Positions 11,100 through 23,510 of a stretch of DNA of 64,000 nucleotides are shown here, piece by piece. The notes under the pieces were generated by a model, which saw nothing but the letters and a program-made list of their open reading frames with translations, was not told where the DNA came from and searched no databases. Source of the DNA: Escallonia rubra (taxonomy: Eukaryota > Streptophyta > Magnoliopsida > Escalloniales > Escalloniaceae); the NCBI GenBank assembly GCA_033065855.1, contig JAVXUO010001917.1, positions 372,001 to 436,000 on the forward strand, read 5' to 3'. Made by a program: the position numbers and the translations under genes. Position 1 is the stretch's first letter. Every line of letters begins with the position of its first letter.

Positions 11100-12350
11100 C
11101 AACATTTACGTACGAGTGTACAGCATTAATAGATGCAGTGCAAGAGAAGAACAAGGTGTTGCCAAACATGGAAATCTCATCCCTGACGACGTCTAGGTAT
11201 AATCAGAGAAATAAGCATCCTCTCGCGACTGATCAAGTCCCTGCCGCGGTGCAGGTCATTGGCAGCAGGCTGATGTGTTCTTTCGGCATTCCGGGCTCAT
11301 AGGGGGGCCTTTTTCTTGTGGAATCCGTCAACAGAATACTTCCAGAAAACAGGCCTACTTTTGAAGTTTTCATATACAGATTATATGATACGTCGTCTGG
11401 ATCTATTACTACACTCTAGTGAAGTTTATGGTGGAGAATATCTCGTTGTACCTACTTTGAATAGCAAGGTCTCGCCCGAGTTAAGAGTTAGCCACCTACT
11501 GGAAGCAGGTAATTCCATTGAGTAAGAATGATCTCTTTTTCTAGAGGAAGTCATGTTATGGTTGGCTGGGGAGTTTTTAGTGCTACGCCTCTGAATGCCC
11601 CACTGCGATAATTTTAGGGGTACAAAGGTAATGTTGAAATACTGGCAATGATGGAATGTGGGGTGAAGAAATCTAGTCAGCTCAGGCTTGAAGATCACCC
11701 CTTATTGTGGAGTCTTCAAGCTATTGCTTCTTACAAAGAAGGGTGAAGTTTTACTGATCATGGGCTTTGTGTTTGACAAAAGAAGTTTCACCCATCTGCT
11801 ACAATTGGAATAACAGCATACACCAAAAGTTTGGGAAAGGTGCAAAGTGGAGGGATTAGACGGTGTAACGTTCCGCTGGTAGAGTGAAGTTGAATGTTAT
11901 TTGGCATATTCCTTGAGAAATTTTAGGCTAAACGCTTTACTTCTTGATGAATGCAAGCGTCACGTACGTGGGTAGCCAAAAGGGCAACATGGCAAACACT
12001 AACGATCTGCGAAAATAGAAGAGGAGTCACAGTACTTTAGCCTATGATACATTTCCTTCAGATGACAGTATTGTGCTTATTTTGTAGTTTCTCAGGGAGA
12101 ATCGGCTTACATTTTGTACTTCAAGTTGTTACTGTCTGATGTCTTCACCAAAAGGTTTTGCCGTGCTATCAGATGTAAGGCTCCTATGATAATCAAGATA
12201 AGTTCAAGCACCTTCCTTGGCTGTTTTGAAGTTTTAGACTATGACACTGGTCTGATTGAGAAAGCAATATGTCTTATACCAAGAATCCAACTTGTTAAGA
12301 TTGTTCTTCTTGCTGAACAACGTGATTCATGATTTTGGAAATATTCTGAG
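11100..12350 (+). pseudogene. F-box protein relic, copy 3, with its 3' flank
   Basis: Near 11216 a frame reads ILSRLIKSLPRCRSLA, a worn F-box core. Near 11316 comes WNPSTEYFQKTG, typical of the start of the F-box associated domain. From 11640 come GVKKSS, EDHPLLWSL and VSPICYNW-type pieces. Several frames and stops are needed, so it is not functional. The 72-residue open frame at 12114-12332 lies in DNA that repeats at 13597-13860 and 36479-36694 as F-box 3'-flanking sequence, so I do not call it a gene. Confidence 0.6.
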
Positions 12351-12379
12351 ATGTCAATAAATATGCCACAACTTCAATT

Positions 12380-13490
12380 GAGTGAAAAGAAGAATACTGG
12401 CTAATAACTTGCCATGTAAAGTCGATTGGTGTAGTGTAAAATGCATCTCTTTTATTGCTTTCTTTGGAAAATTTACTTCCACACCACCTTTGCTGGTTCA
12501 TAGATTGATCTGTCTGTAAAAACGTCTTTGATGGCTAGTAATTTTCTTTTGCTGGTTCAATAATTTTCTTATGCTGGCTAATAATTTTCTTAAGGCTTAT
12601 TATTTGCCATGTAAAGTAAATGGCTGTATTTGAACTTCCATTTTCCACACCATCAAATACTTTAAGCAAGTCCTTACATATCATGAAGTCTGTGTGCACC
12701 ACTATCATACCACTTCTGGACTTTGTTGCGATCCCTCTACCAAAGATTACGAGGCTGTTTGGGGCTTGCGCATGGCTCTCGAGATATTTATGGAGAATTT
12801 CTTCTTGTAGCCAATTCAAAAACCAAGTCTGGACAGAGTTAAGAGTTCCCTCATACTCTTCAGCAAATGGATACTGCCCCTATAGTATATCGGAAGGTCA
12901 ATGCAGCCAGGACCCACTTCCACGAAACAAAGGTGACAATTTCATCCGGTCCAGTCACAAATAAGTTCGAGCGAGGAGGTTCCACTGCCATTGCCCAATC
13001 ACAGGGATGTCAATGCCATGGTTGGTTTGAGAGTTTTAGGGGGACAGCTTTGTGTAATCTCGCTGGGATTATGTAAGTGATTCTGAAGGCAATGTTGAGG
13101 TCCTGGAAATGATGAAATATGGCGAAGTAATCTTGGACTACCCAATTCTTGATACCGGATTTGAAGATGAATCCTCATTGTGAGAACGGGACGCCGTTGC
13201 TCTTTACAGAGAAGGGCAACGTTTTACGACATTTTGACCACGAACTACTGACCTACAATCACAGAAACAAGTCGATCAAGGAGGTTCGTATCCGGTATTC
13301 CGGTGTGATGGTGAACTTCCCATTTTATGAAGCCGTTATGTTGGAGCCTGGAGGAAACTCAAGTGTCTCCCACCTGCTACCATTGGCATGTGAGCCAACA
13401 CCAAAAATGCCTTTGCATAACCACCCTTGAACTCACACCTTATGCTATTGTATTCAACTTCCTGTGATTGGGAGCGAAGGGAAGCACGCA
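12380..13490 (+). pseudogene. F-box protein relic, copy 4 (best preserved in this unit)
   Basis: In order on the plus strand: FELPFSTPSNTLSKSLHIMK near 12625, FERGGSTAIAQSQG near 12966, then from 13155 a longer run with PDLKMNPHCENGTPLLFTEK, GNVLRHFDHELLTYNHRNKS and IKEVRI. The last run is the signature end of the F-box associated interaction domain, which in intact proteins binds the target of an SCF ubiquitin ligase. No F-box survives here and frames change several times. It is a near-duplicate of 36770-37800. Confidence 0.7.
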
Positions 13491-14389
13491 AGAGTTTAAT
13501 TAGTCAATGATCTTTCTTTCCAGATATGCGACCAACATATTCTTCAGATGGCAGTGCCATGCCCATCTTAGCTTCAATTCTGGCAGAATCAGCTGGTAAT
13601 TTTTGTACTTCAAGGTGCTAATGTCTTTCCGGAGAGTTGTCATGTGCTAAAATCAGAATTAAAGCTTGTATGATGATCAACATAACTTGAAGCACCTTAT
13701 CATTGTCATTTCTTTTTTCTGCTGTTTGCTGTAAGTGCGCTGGCATATCAATGTGTAAGTTCAGTTAAGCCAGGGGTTTGATCAGGGAAAGCAGTATTCT
13801 ATCATACCCAGAACATGATTTTCTACAAATTGCACTACTTGCTGAATGTGGTTATGATTTTGACTTAATCTTACGTTGTCAATTTGCTCCGTTCTTCATG
13901 TCTTTGTCCCTGTTATCATGACAGTAAGCTCTGAACGGATGTGTTCTAGTATTTGGCATACCTGACAGCAACATACATGTTCGTCCTATTATTATATACT
14001 ACATCTACATCTTATCGGCCTCCTATTGTCTATACTACATACATCTTGACGTAACTTTATGTTCTAGTGTACTTTCTTTTAGCGTTAGTAGAGTTTTATA
14101 GCTAATCGCGGGTTGTCGCAAAACAATTTCTCCCAAAGTAACAAATGACACCAGGTCACCAACAATGCCAAAAACTTTATCGGCATCTTATCATTTTATA
14201 CTAAACCTACATCTTTGGATAGTTACATGTGATCGAAGAAAGAGGAAATTTGTCGTAAATTTACTCGACAATATGGAACATTCTATTCAATCCCGCCTCG
14301 CTCGAAAAAAAGAGGATCAATTTAAGTTTATTTAACTGCTAAGAGACAGCCAAGGCGACGAGGGCCCAACGCCCAAGTCGGGTCGTTGT
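13491..14389. other. F-box 3' flank and unique spacer
   Basis: 13500-13860 repeats the 3'-flank unit also found at 12010-12350 and 37800-38100. 13870-14389 is AT-rich and has no counterpart in the second duplication unit, where a LINE and a Helitron stand instead. No gene is seen. Confidence 0.5.
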
Positions 14390-15381
14390 TAGGTTCAGAG
14401 ATTGAGTAATGGATGTCGTTTTGCTCCTCTTAGAAAGGGCGTCAACTCAAAAGACGAAAGATCCATGTCGGCTCGGTGGCCCCCTGGCCTGTTGGACCCG
14501 CTCAATAACTCCTTCCGTGTTTTTGGCAAAATCAAACTTGCCTCCCCTTTTCGGTGCTATATATAGACTTTCGGTATAACAATCATGAAAATCGAAAAAT
14601 TTAGACACGAGTGTCTAAAAGAAAAAGATGCCATTGCAGACCACCTTCACCATGCCAGCAAATATGACTGCTGCCGACATCACCACGATTGGTATCCGCT
14701 GTGCTGCTATCACTACCACCACGATTGAGATATTAGCTGTTGGAAAAAAATTGGCTGCTACCCCGGTTGGGAATCTTCCTCTTACCCCTTATATAGCGAC
14801 AATCAATCGTTTCTAAATGTTTCTGATGGCTTTTATTTAATGACGCTAAAAAAGTGCTGCTAATAATTGTCTCTGAAAGTGTTAGAAGAAAAGTCACTAG
14901 GAATATTTAGCGACTATTAATTGTCACTATATACGGGATTGGAGAAAGATTCCTACAACTCGGGTAGGAGCCAAAGTTTGTTCTTAGCTGCTAGCCTGCC
15001 ACCACCAACATGATGTAATCACCACCGCCATCACTAGAAGTCACGACCACCAGATATGCAAGCTGCAATTGTGGGTGCAAGGCACTATGGCGAATTGAAC
15101 ACCAAATATGGGAGGAAGTATAAGCGGGTATTTATTCATGTATGATCTTGTACTTTTATAACGATACAACAAACTTTTTCTTTTGATGGTAGTGTCATGC
15201 CTCTATTAATTTCTGGGCAGACCAAGATCGTAGTATTTCTACAACAATTGTACATGATTTCACCACACACAATAATGTCTCTTTCAAAAGGACTAGTCAA
15301 GTAAGTAGTTTGAATTTATATGACAATCACGATCTATCTGGGATATTTCAATGTCTTTATTCCAAGTTTCTATTATGAGAA
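14390..15381 (+). repeat. Spacer segment shared by both duplication units, copy A
   Basis: This matches 44160-44870, sharing for example TTGAGTAATGGATGTCG, CAAAATCAAACTTGCCTCC, CATTGCAGACCACCTTCACC and CCACCAGATATGCAAGC. The short frame at 14628-14816 runs into the MITE and is not conserved in the other copy, so no gene is called. Confidence 0.75.
14740..14981. mobile_element. MITE of Mutator-like type (242 bp)
   Basis: This insertion is absent from the paralogous segment at 44480. It is flanked by near-identical 9-bp sequences, TATTAGCTG (14731-14739) and TCTTAGCTG (14982-14990). Its ends are inverted: TTGGCTGCTACCCCGGTTG near 14750 against the complement of CAACTCGGGTAGGAGCCAA near 14957. 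A 9-bp target duplication fits Mutator-like elements. It has no coding capacity. Confidence 0.7.
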
Positions 15382-18300
15382 TCTATATGTATATATAAAA
15401 AACTGAAACCTTCGCCTAGAATTGCGACACGTAGGATTTTTAGAGCTTTATATTTACGCCACGTAGGACTTTTTAGGAACTTCTCCTTCTGCGACAGAAG
15501 CTTGAACGTTGCATGTGGTAGTCCCGTAACTTAAGTGGTCTCTTTATTTATAGTTCACCTCTTTTGAATTGGATATATATAATTAAGAATCCTATATGTT
15601 TTGGCATTCTTTTCCTTTTCTACTCTATTTAACTCTTTCTTATAATTTATTATTAAAAAATTCGTAGGTCTCCTTTAGCCTATATTTATAAACTTTGTAA
15701 AACTAAGAAACTAATTTTACACCTTCTAAAACTCTACCTAATTAATATACTCATATATTAGGCCTTAATTTTGCTTATTAAAACCTCAAAAGTACTTTGA
15801 AATAACAATATAAAATCTCAAAAATATAAAGTGCGAAAATCATACCCTACTTACTAATTCTTTTTTGTAATTTTACAAAGTTCTAATCTAATCTATCATA
15901 CAAATGTAGGCATAATCAATTAATTCGTAAGAATTTTAACTTCATTTACGCGTAAAACTTTTTATATACAAGACTACGTCTTTTTTTCAGTATATTAACT
16001 ATCAACTTAAAAATTAGGTATTGCAACTACAACAATATGTACCATTTCTCTTTAAAATAAAGTTTGAAAAATATTATTCTAATTTGACATTATTTTAGCA
16101 CTTCACATTATTAATTGGTTAACTTACTAGAATTTAATTTGATTAGCAGCACTTAAATAGAATTTCAATATGAACAATATTTACAATTCTACTTCCTACG
16201 TTTTTACAATGGTTTTACTAAACATTTTGTGGGTATATTTGGCCGAAGTTTTGTAAACCTTAACTATAAAATTGGAATATCAATTTTGCATATTTTAAAT
16301 CTCTATCTAATCAATCTATATATTCTTATTAGGCCTTGAATTTTGACTAATAACGCCTTAAAAGTACTTAAATATAACAAAATCAAATCTGACAAATGTA
16401 TACATGAGAAACATTAACTATCTTTTCTCTTTACGGAACATAGAATATGCATTCTAATAAACTCTGCCTATTATTTCTGCAATTTACAATCTAATTATGA
16501 GATTTTCAATATGATTATTCCTATCGATACTATCACGAATCTTTGTTCTTTTGTCAGTTATATGAAATCTTTAGTAGCAAGCAAACATAAGAAAATGAAA
16601 AATCTTTGAAATAATCACGCCTTAATGTATGCACACTACAATTAGGCAATAAAGACCGAGCAAATCTAACATTTCTGTTAGCGAGAATCTAAGCAAATGT
16701 AGAAAACATCTTTGGTTAATAATTAGCAGCCTAGAGTTTTACCAAGTATGATAATATGGTAATCTGTATGAGCAAATAATGGTCAAGGGACGCAAGATGC
16801 TTTTCATGGTTTTTGGTGTTGTTAAGGCAACCTGAGGAGAATATGATGTCAAATTTCTTATAGAGTTGGTTGATATTAGTTTGTTTTTGTCGCATTCTGT
16901 GACAGGACATACAATTAATTCATTAGCAATTAGATATTAAGCTAACTAGCATGGAACTACAAAGAGAACATTTAGGTGGTAAAATATAGGGCGCAAGCAT
17001 CAAGTGTCTAGCTTCAAAAACAAACTAGATGGTAATAACAAAAGTTTTAGTCTAGCATTCAGTCCGCTTATTATCAGTTTTAAAAAGATTTTGTTAGGTT
17101 GACAAAAGACACTCACCTGTTATTAGAAAGAGACATGGTAATAGAATTTATTTGTTGAAAGTATATGCCTGCTTCAGTGTGCATATATGCAAGAAATATT
17201 GGCAAAAGAAAATGCCTCAGAACCTCTTATATTTTAATTCTCTGCTCTCCATTTATTGCTATAAAATGATCACACTTCACTATTTATATTTTGGTTTACT
17301 GTCCGCTTTCATGGATTAATTTTAGTGGATTAATTCGGATGTTGGTTCTCAAAACACACCAATCTGGATTGCTTAAAAGGAAAGAAAATGATAAAGTCCA
17401 TTGGTTGAAAGAAATGAGAAAGTAGAATAAGGGCTTAAGTATAGTATCAAATGATTGCAACATTTGAAAAGTAAACCTATTGACACCTTGATAAAACATT
17501 CTACATTCACTCCATAATGTCAATTATGTTCTAGCTAATTTGTTGAAGAACATAATGTAAACTATGCTCCAAACACAATCAATGTTTTTGAATCTCACTA
17601 TTTATTTATCTGTTGTACTTGGTTAGTCATCATGTCATTAACTATTGCTCTATTGTTATATATTTAATTACAGCGCCTGTCATATATTTCATTCTACAAT
17701 AATGAAAAAAGAATTAAAATCTCAAAGAAATTTGAAATAGAGTACCATTTTCTCTGTTGCTATTGCTAAAAGGATCGTTGTCGAAAATCTTTCCTAAGCT
17801 TTTTCGTGAGTTTGTGGTCTAATAAACTAATATTTTAAGTTTAAGATGTTACACTTGATTTAGAACCAATTCTTTTTGAAATTAAATTACAAGAGGTAAT
17901 TGAATTTGATTGGGGACTAAGTAGTTCGGATTAGTATAAGTCTTGGAGAATAAAAAGAAATGTAAAATAAATGAGATCTAAGACAACTTTTAACTCAATT
18001 ACAAACCATACAACTTTTAACGCTAGCAAAATATGGAGGTAGACCTGCCATTGGCAGTAAAGGTGCAATTGATCTTGCACATGTGAATGATATTATATTT
18101 TTGGTAATGGTGGCGGTTGACTGCAATAGTATTATACAACGGAAGTGGCGGTAGTAGTGATAGTAATGGCGGGAACTGTAAAGATGGTAATAACTATAAT
18201 GGTTGGTGACAATAATGGAGACTATTTAATGAAAATGGTAGCAGTAAGGTGTTGGTGTATTAGTATAAGATAGTGGGACAAATAATGTTGAGAAATGTAA

Positions 18301-19262
18301 CCAGACAACTGGTAATTCATATTAACAAATGACGATTCTACGTTTAGTTCTCTGACAAAACATGCACGTTTGTAAAATCTGTCCTAGGAATAGTAACTCT
18401 TAATGTTTGCAGTAGAAGGGCTTTTCCGCCGATCATATTTTGGTACCCATTTACAATTATCAAAAAGTTCTCTTTAGCCAAGAGGCCGCTTTGAGGTTTG
18501 AACAATTTCTTATCGGATCTAAAAGCACATGTAATGTTGTACTTCTCATAGAAGAATATATACGATATGACTGTAGGAGTATACGTGGATTTGTCAATAT
18601 TTTACAAAAAAGAAAGAGTAAAAGTGAAACTAAATCTACACCCTCTTTTGTGGAGCCTACACCCTTTTGTCACTAAAAGAGGCAATGCCTATTGTTATAT
18701 AAAACATGCAAGCATTCTTTGTTAAATTGTGGTACATAAAACAATTAGCGAGGGTACAAGGACTACAAAATCAGCATGTTTGTGAAAATTGTCATACATC
18801 TTTTTTCTTAACATAAATTTTGAAGTTTGAACTTCTTAATGGAATGAACCAATCTAAGAGCATATGTAATACTGTACTTCTCATGAAAGAATATATAAGG
18901 CGTGACTATAGGATATATGTGGATTGGCTAATATTTTACATAAAAAGATTGAGAAAAAGTAAAACTAAATCTACACTCTTTTTCCCTAATGATCTAAAAT
19001 CAAAGTTTGGATTAAATGTTCTCTCAGTTTTACTATAATTCAGTAGGACGTGGATTAATGTATTGGAGGAACTTACGTACCTTGAGTAATGTCAATTATT
19101 CCGTTCAAGATGCATAGTTGAATTACCTCATTTGTCTTTGAAAATAACTATCTTTCTTTGTTTTTTAGAACTTCAAAATTAATAGACTATATTAAAATAT
19201 GTTATTAGCAATAAAATCAAATTAAATCGCATCCCGTGCATTTGCACGGGCACATTAGCTAG
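15382..19262 (+). mobile_element. Non-autonomous Helitron, copy a (3.9 kb)
   Basis: The 5' end is TCTATATGTATATATAAAAA with the family leader GCGACACGTAGGATTTTT. The 3' end is CTAG (19259-19262), preceded by the GC-rich hairpin CCCGTGCATTTGCACGGG. Host bases are A before and T after, as expected for Helitrons, which insert between A and T without target duplication. No Rep/helicase frame is present. The interior holds AT-rich DNA, a GGT-rich patch near 18100-18250 and an internal direct repeat (18480-18665 and 18825-18980). The frames at 18440 and 18820 are the two arms of that repeat. Confidence 0.85.
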
Positions 19263-19870
19263 TAATATATAATAAGTGAAGCGAGAAAGATGTCGATAGT
19301 TTCTTTGCGCGACATTGCCGACACATCATCTCTTCTTTATATGAAACGTCACTAGATTAATTATCTTTTATATTAGTAAGTCTTATTTAATTTAAAAGTT
19401 AACTCTAATCATTCTAAAATTCTACCTAATCAATATACTAATCTATTAAGACTTCTCTTCGACAATTATGTCCTTAAAATTCAAAAACTAATTCTAATCA
19501 TTCTCAAACTCAACCTTATCATTATACTAACTAATTAAGACTTAATATTCACTATTGTATCTTCAAAACTACTATATAATATGAATATAAAAACTCATAT
19601 ATAAAAAACGAAAATAATACTTTCGATTTAAAAGAAAAAAAAATAAAAAACCAATTATAATCCTTCTACAACTCTATCTAATCAATATACTACTCTATTA
19701 AGACTTTGTTTTGACAATTATGTTCTTGAAATCATTTTATAATATGTAAATTAAAATTCATAGACCCAAAAAATAACTTATGAGATATAAAATAAAAACG
19801 TGATCTAGTAATTAATTTAAATTTTGATAGAATCCTAATTTTTATGTCTAAAATACTTTGTTATTTTAGA
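19263..19870. repeat. Helitron-like debris with short tandem-like units
   Basis: Three degenerate ~110-bp units near 19400, 19490 and 19650 each contain a CTACCTAATCAATATACTA-like string followed by ATTAAGACTT. Similar strings occur inside the Helitrons at 15.7 kb and 29.6 kb. No gene is seen. Confidence 0.5.
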
Positions 19871-19884
19871 CATAAAAATTTGGT

Positions 19885-20043
19885 CCTACATTGGTCGGAA
19901 TCATTCCTCAAACTCTTGTGTTCCGTTGCGCATTTGCTTCTAAAATCGCGAAACTTCGAGAGTTAGCTGACTTAGTGCACAAGCGGGGGCTTGCTCACTA
20001 AGTGCCACACGGTCCGACTTAGGGAAGTCGTTCGTACTGTGAC
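19885..20043 (+). repeat. LTR-like fragment abutting the GATA pseudogene
   Basis: About 150 bases resemble 25752-25890 in order, with shared pieces CTGACTTAG, GGGGCTTG, CACTAAGTGCC and a GTTCGTxxTGTGA end. They stand where the intact paralogue has its promoter, and end ~55 bases before the pseudogene ATG. Confidence 0.55.
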
Positions 20044-20433
20044 AACATGCTAAAAATGCTTAACTTATCCCGCAAAATCCGCTCTCCAAACTGGCAATGT
20101 ACGATCAACCCGAGCAACCTAACGACGCTGTAAAAAACGGCGTCGTCGACTCCAATGACGACGGAATTGACACCGGATTGACCGCAGTGTATGATACTGC
20201 GGACCGGCTCACCATACCGTTCCGCAGCCAGGTCTACGTGTTTGACTCTGTTTCGACGGATAAGGTCGTATGATTTGTGTAACAGTGGTTTTACATTAAG
20301 TTAGGGTTTATGTTTACGGTTTGAATAAGGAGAAATTCGGGGAAAGTGACGTTGTTCCATCTACTTTGCTTCTATTTCTTTCATGTTTTAGCATTTGCTT
20401 GGTCTCTATTACCGTTTGGTTTTGCCAAAGCAA

Positions 20434-23400
20434 CACTGCAAGAAAATTCACTTTTAGCAACAGACAATTTTGTCACTAAAAGTGGGTAATCCGTTGGTAA
20501 AGACTTTTAGCGACGGACTTTCCATCGCTAAAAGTTCGTTGTTAAAAACCCCGTTGCTAAAAGATTAGCGATGGATTTTGGTGATCCGTCGGAAATAATT
20601 ACTTTTAGTGACGGAAAATTCCGTCGCTAAAGGTATTTTCTAATTTTTTAATGAAAAATCTTTTAGCGACGGAATATCCGTCGCAAAAGTATTTAACGAC
20701 ATTAATTCCGTCTCTAAAAGTCTTTCTAAATCATTTACGAACAGATTTTTAACTACACAACTTCGTTGTTAAAAGTCTGTCTCTAAAAATATTTACCATT
20801 TTGTAGAAGGACTTTTAGCGACGGAATTCCGTCGCTAAAACACAAAAGGCTGTTTTTTTTTTGTTACTTTTTTAAAATGCCAAATCTGTTTTAGACAATT
20901 ACTTCTAATCAACTAATCTAACAATAATTTAATTATTTAAAAAAGCATTCATCTTTACCAAATTCCAAGTAAAACAAATAAAATTTAAGTTAGATGTTCA
21001 CTGACTATAATGTATAATATATCACATTGTACAATCTCAAGAAAAAAAAATTCAAGTTACAGTGAAACTAAAAAAATTATAAACCAAGGATTTGCTCCAA
21101 AGCCTGCACAAAAAAAAAGACATTAAGGTTTATAACTCAAATAAAAAAAATATATCACATTATACAATCCACATTAAGGCTTATAACTCATGTATAAAAG
21201 GAACTACACTGATTTGATAATCTCAACCACTCTTTTTGACGAACTTCCACGCACAAGTGCTCACGCAATTTTCATAATGAGAAGGTGAAACTATATTTTT
21301 ATCCAAAGAAGATATTTAAAATGCATCATGGAAATCATGAGGCCATTTAAGGGGTCTGCAGGAAAAAAAAACACATTAGTGCTGGTAAAAGCAAGTGAAT
21401 GTGATATGCGAATGCCGCAAAAATAATATACAGATAACTACCGTACCCTCCTTTCCCAGTAAGGATGGAAGCAGATAAAGTCCTAAACTAGAGTGATTGT
21501 GGACAACAACACAACATTGAGTCCAGTAAATAGCAAAAGTGCTGCCATAGGCCAGGTTCTATGAGGCATTTTTTCTTATGTTTGAGCTTAGCTCTGCAAG
21601 AACAGGCACATGGTTGAAATCACTCCACTGATAGGTAAAAATTAACACAATCAGCAAGGAGACATATAATCAAGCCAAAGTTCAAAGCAGCCTTAAACCA
21701 ACATAAAAATATCTATTGCCAAAGCTATTGGTCCTACATGATGCAGAAATTTCCTTTGATGAATCTTAACAGAAACATTACTAACTTAAATAAATTATCA
21801 AGTTGATCTCAACACCATTAAGGGAAAATATGACAACTACAAAGAGCTGAAGTTCACAAGGTTGAGAAATCAATCAATATACGAATCCAGCTACCTGAAA
21901 CTTTACACAATCACCAAGCAGCCTTAGAATCAAAACCAAACAACATAGTTGATATGGCGACAAAACTGACATTTTCTAATCCCATAATCTTTGAAGAGAA
22001 GGGAATTCTATTGCCAAAGCTATTGGCTGCCTAGTGCATACTATTACATAATCTTTGAAGATAAGGAAAATGCAGAAGGCCAAGGTAGATTCCAAGAGAA
22101 ATCAAGTTTAGTCTACGAAAACACGATGGTGCAGAGAAAATCGCTTCTTTTTCTTTTTTTCCTGTATAACGTTCTCCTCAAAACTAATATCTCTATAACG
22201 GTGGAACATAAAAAATCGCTTCTTATTCTGTTTTCTTGTATAACGTCCTCCTGAGAACTACCTCATCTATGATTAAACTTTGGACAAAGGGCGTATGACA
22301 CTTGACATCCCCTACACCAGCAAAAAGTGGGCAAAATATAGCAATCTACACGACAAAAAAGTAAAATAAAATAAATCCACGAGTACATTCAACTTTTGAT
22401 AAGACCTATATATCTAAACTTGACTAGAAAAAGCTCTCACGACTTGCAAGCATTGACTTAAATGTATTGCCATGAACGTGGAATACAATGTACAGTTAAA
22501 GCACCAATGTTTACGAACTTTAAGTTTTTAAGTTTGGAGACAGAACATACAAGTACAGATGCTCACCACATCCTTCGTATCCAAGATACTCGTGGTAGAA
22601 GCTATATGCTTCTTTGCTGCAAGTGAACATGCAGGGCATCTGCGTGTTAATGTTTTCTATTGTTCGGATACATGATATTTCAAAAATCTGTCCATAGAGG
22701 TAACCCGCAGGAGGGCATCAAGATCCACCATTCCAAATTCCCAACTCCTAATTGCCACCACAACCAGCAATTGCAATCTGAAAGAAAATTCAAATCTCAA
22801 TCTGAAAATAAAAAACCTGCTAGCAGCAATTGCTAATTCGCAATTCCCAATTGCAAATTGTAAACCAAACCTATTTCCAAATTCTAAATTGAAAAGAAAG
22901 AAAGAAAGAAAGGGTTCAAGGAATTAAGAATCAAACATTGGATCAGAAAATTTACCTTGTTTTCACCGACAAAATAGCCACCATGCAGTGGCCGGCGAGA
23001 GTGGAGATCGACGGGGCAGAGGCGCGGCTGTAGCAGTCGGGCATGCATGGCTGTTATGCCGGCGGGGCGTGCCTAGCTGTTGGCGCCGACTGGGCTGTGG
23101 TGGCATGGGGGTGAGGCAAGGGGGGCTGGAGAGAGAGAGAGAGGCAGAGAGAAAATAGGAAGAGAAAGCTGTAAGCGGCTGGGAGAAAAGAATGCAATTA
23201 GGATTTGTGTACGTTTAAGTAATTTTTAGCGACGAATTTTGTCCGTCGTTAAAAGTCCGTCACTAAAAGTTATTATTATTTTTTAAATAAATGGACTTTT
23301 ACCGACGGAACCAAGTCGTCGGTAAAATTCCGTCGCTAAAAGTAATTTAAAAATCATTTTCCAATTTTTTTTTTAAAAGGAAGAAATTTCCAAATTCAAA

Positions 23401-23510
23401 TTAGCGACAGACATTTACCGACAGTAAATCCGTCGCTAAAAGTGTTTTTTAGCTACAGAAATTTGTCCGTCGCGAAAAATCCGTCGCTAAAAACTATTTT
23501 TCTTGTAGTG
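20434..23510. mobile_element. Non-autonomous CACTA (EnSpm-type) element, 3.08 kb
   Basis: The termini are CACTGCAAGAAAA (20434) and TTTTCTTGTAGTG (ending 23510), inverted with one mismatch. The flanks are a 3-bp target duplication CAA (20431-20433 and 23511-23513). The paralogous intron at ~45.84 kb has the uninterrupted site. Sub-terminal regions (20450-20850 and 23220-23500) carry many copies of a TTTTAGCGACGGA-like motif in both orientations. The interior lacks a transposase. A GC-rich patch at 22980-23110 may be a captured gene fragment, but I cannot identify it. Confidence 0.88.

Noticed and set aside
12114..12332. 72-residue frame repeated at 36479-36694
   Set aside because: The sequence is a repeated F-box 3' flank; a third relative at 13597-13860 has no frame, so conservation reflects DNA duplication.
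14628..14816. Threonine/alanine-rich small protein
   Set aside because: Runs into a MITE and is not kept in the paralogous segment at 44.38 kb.
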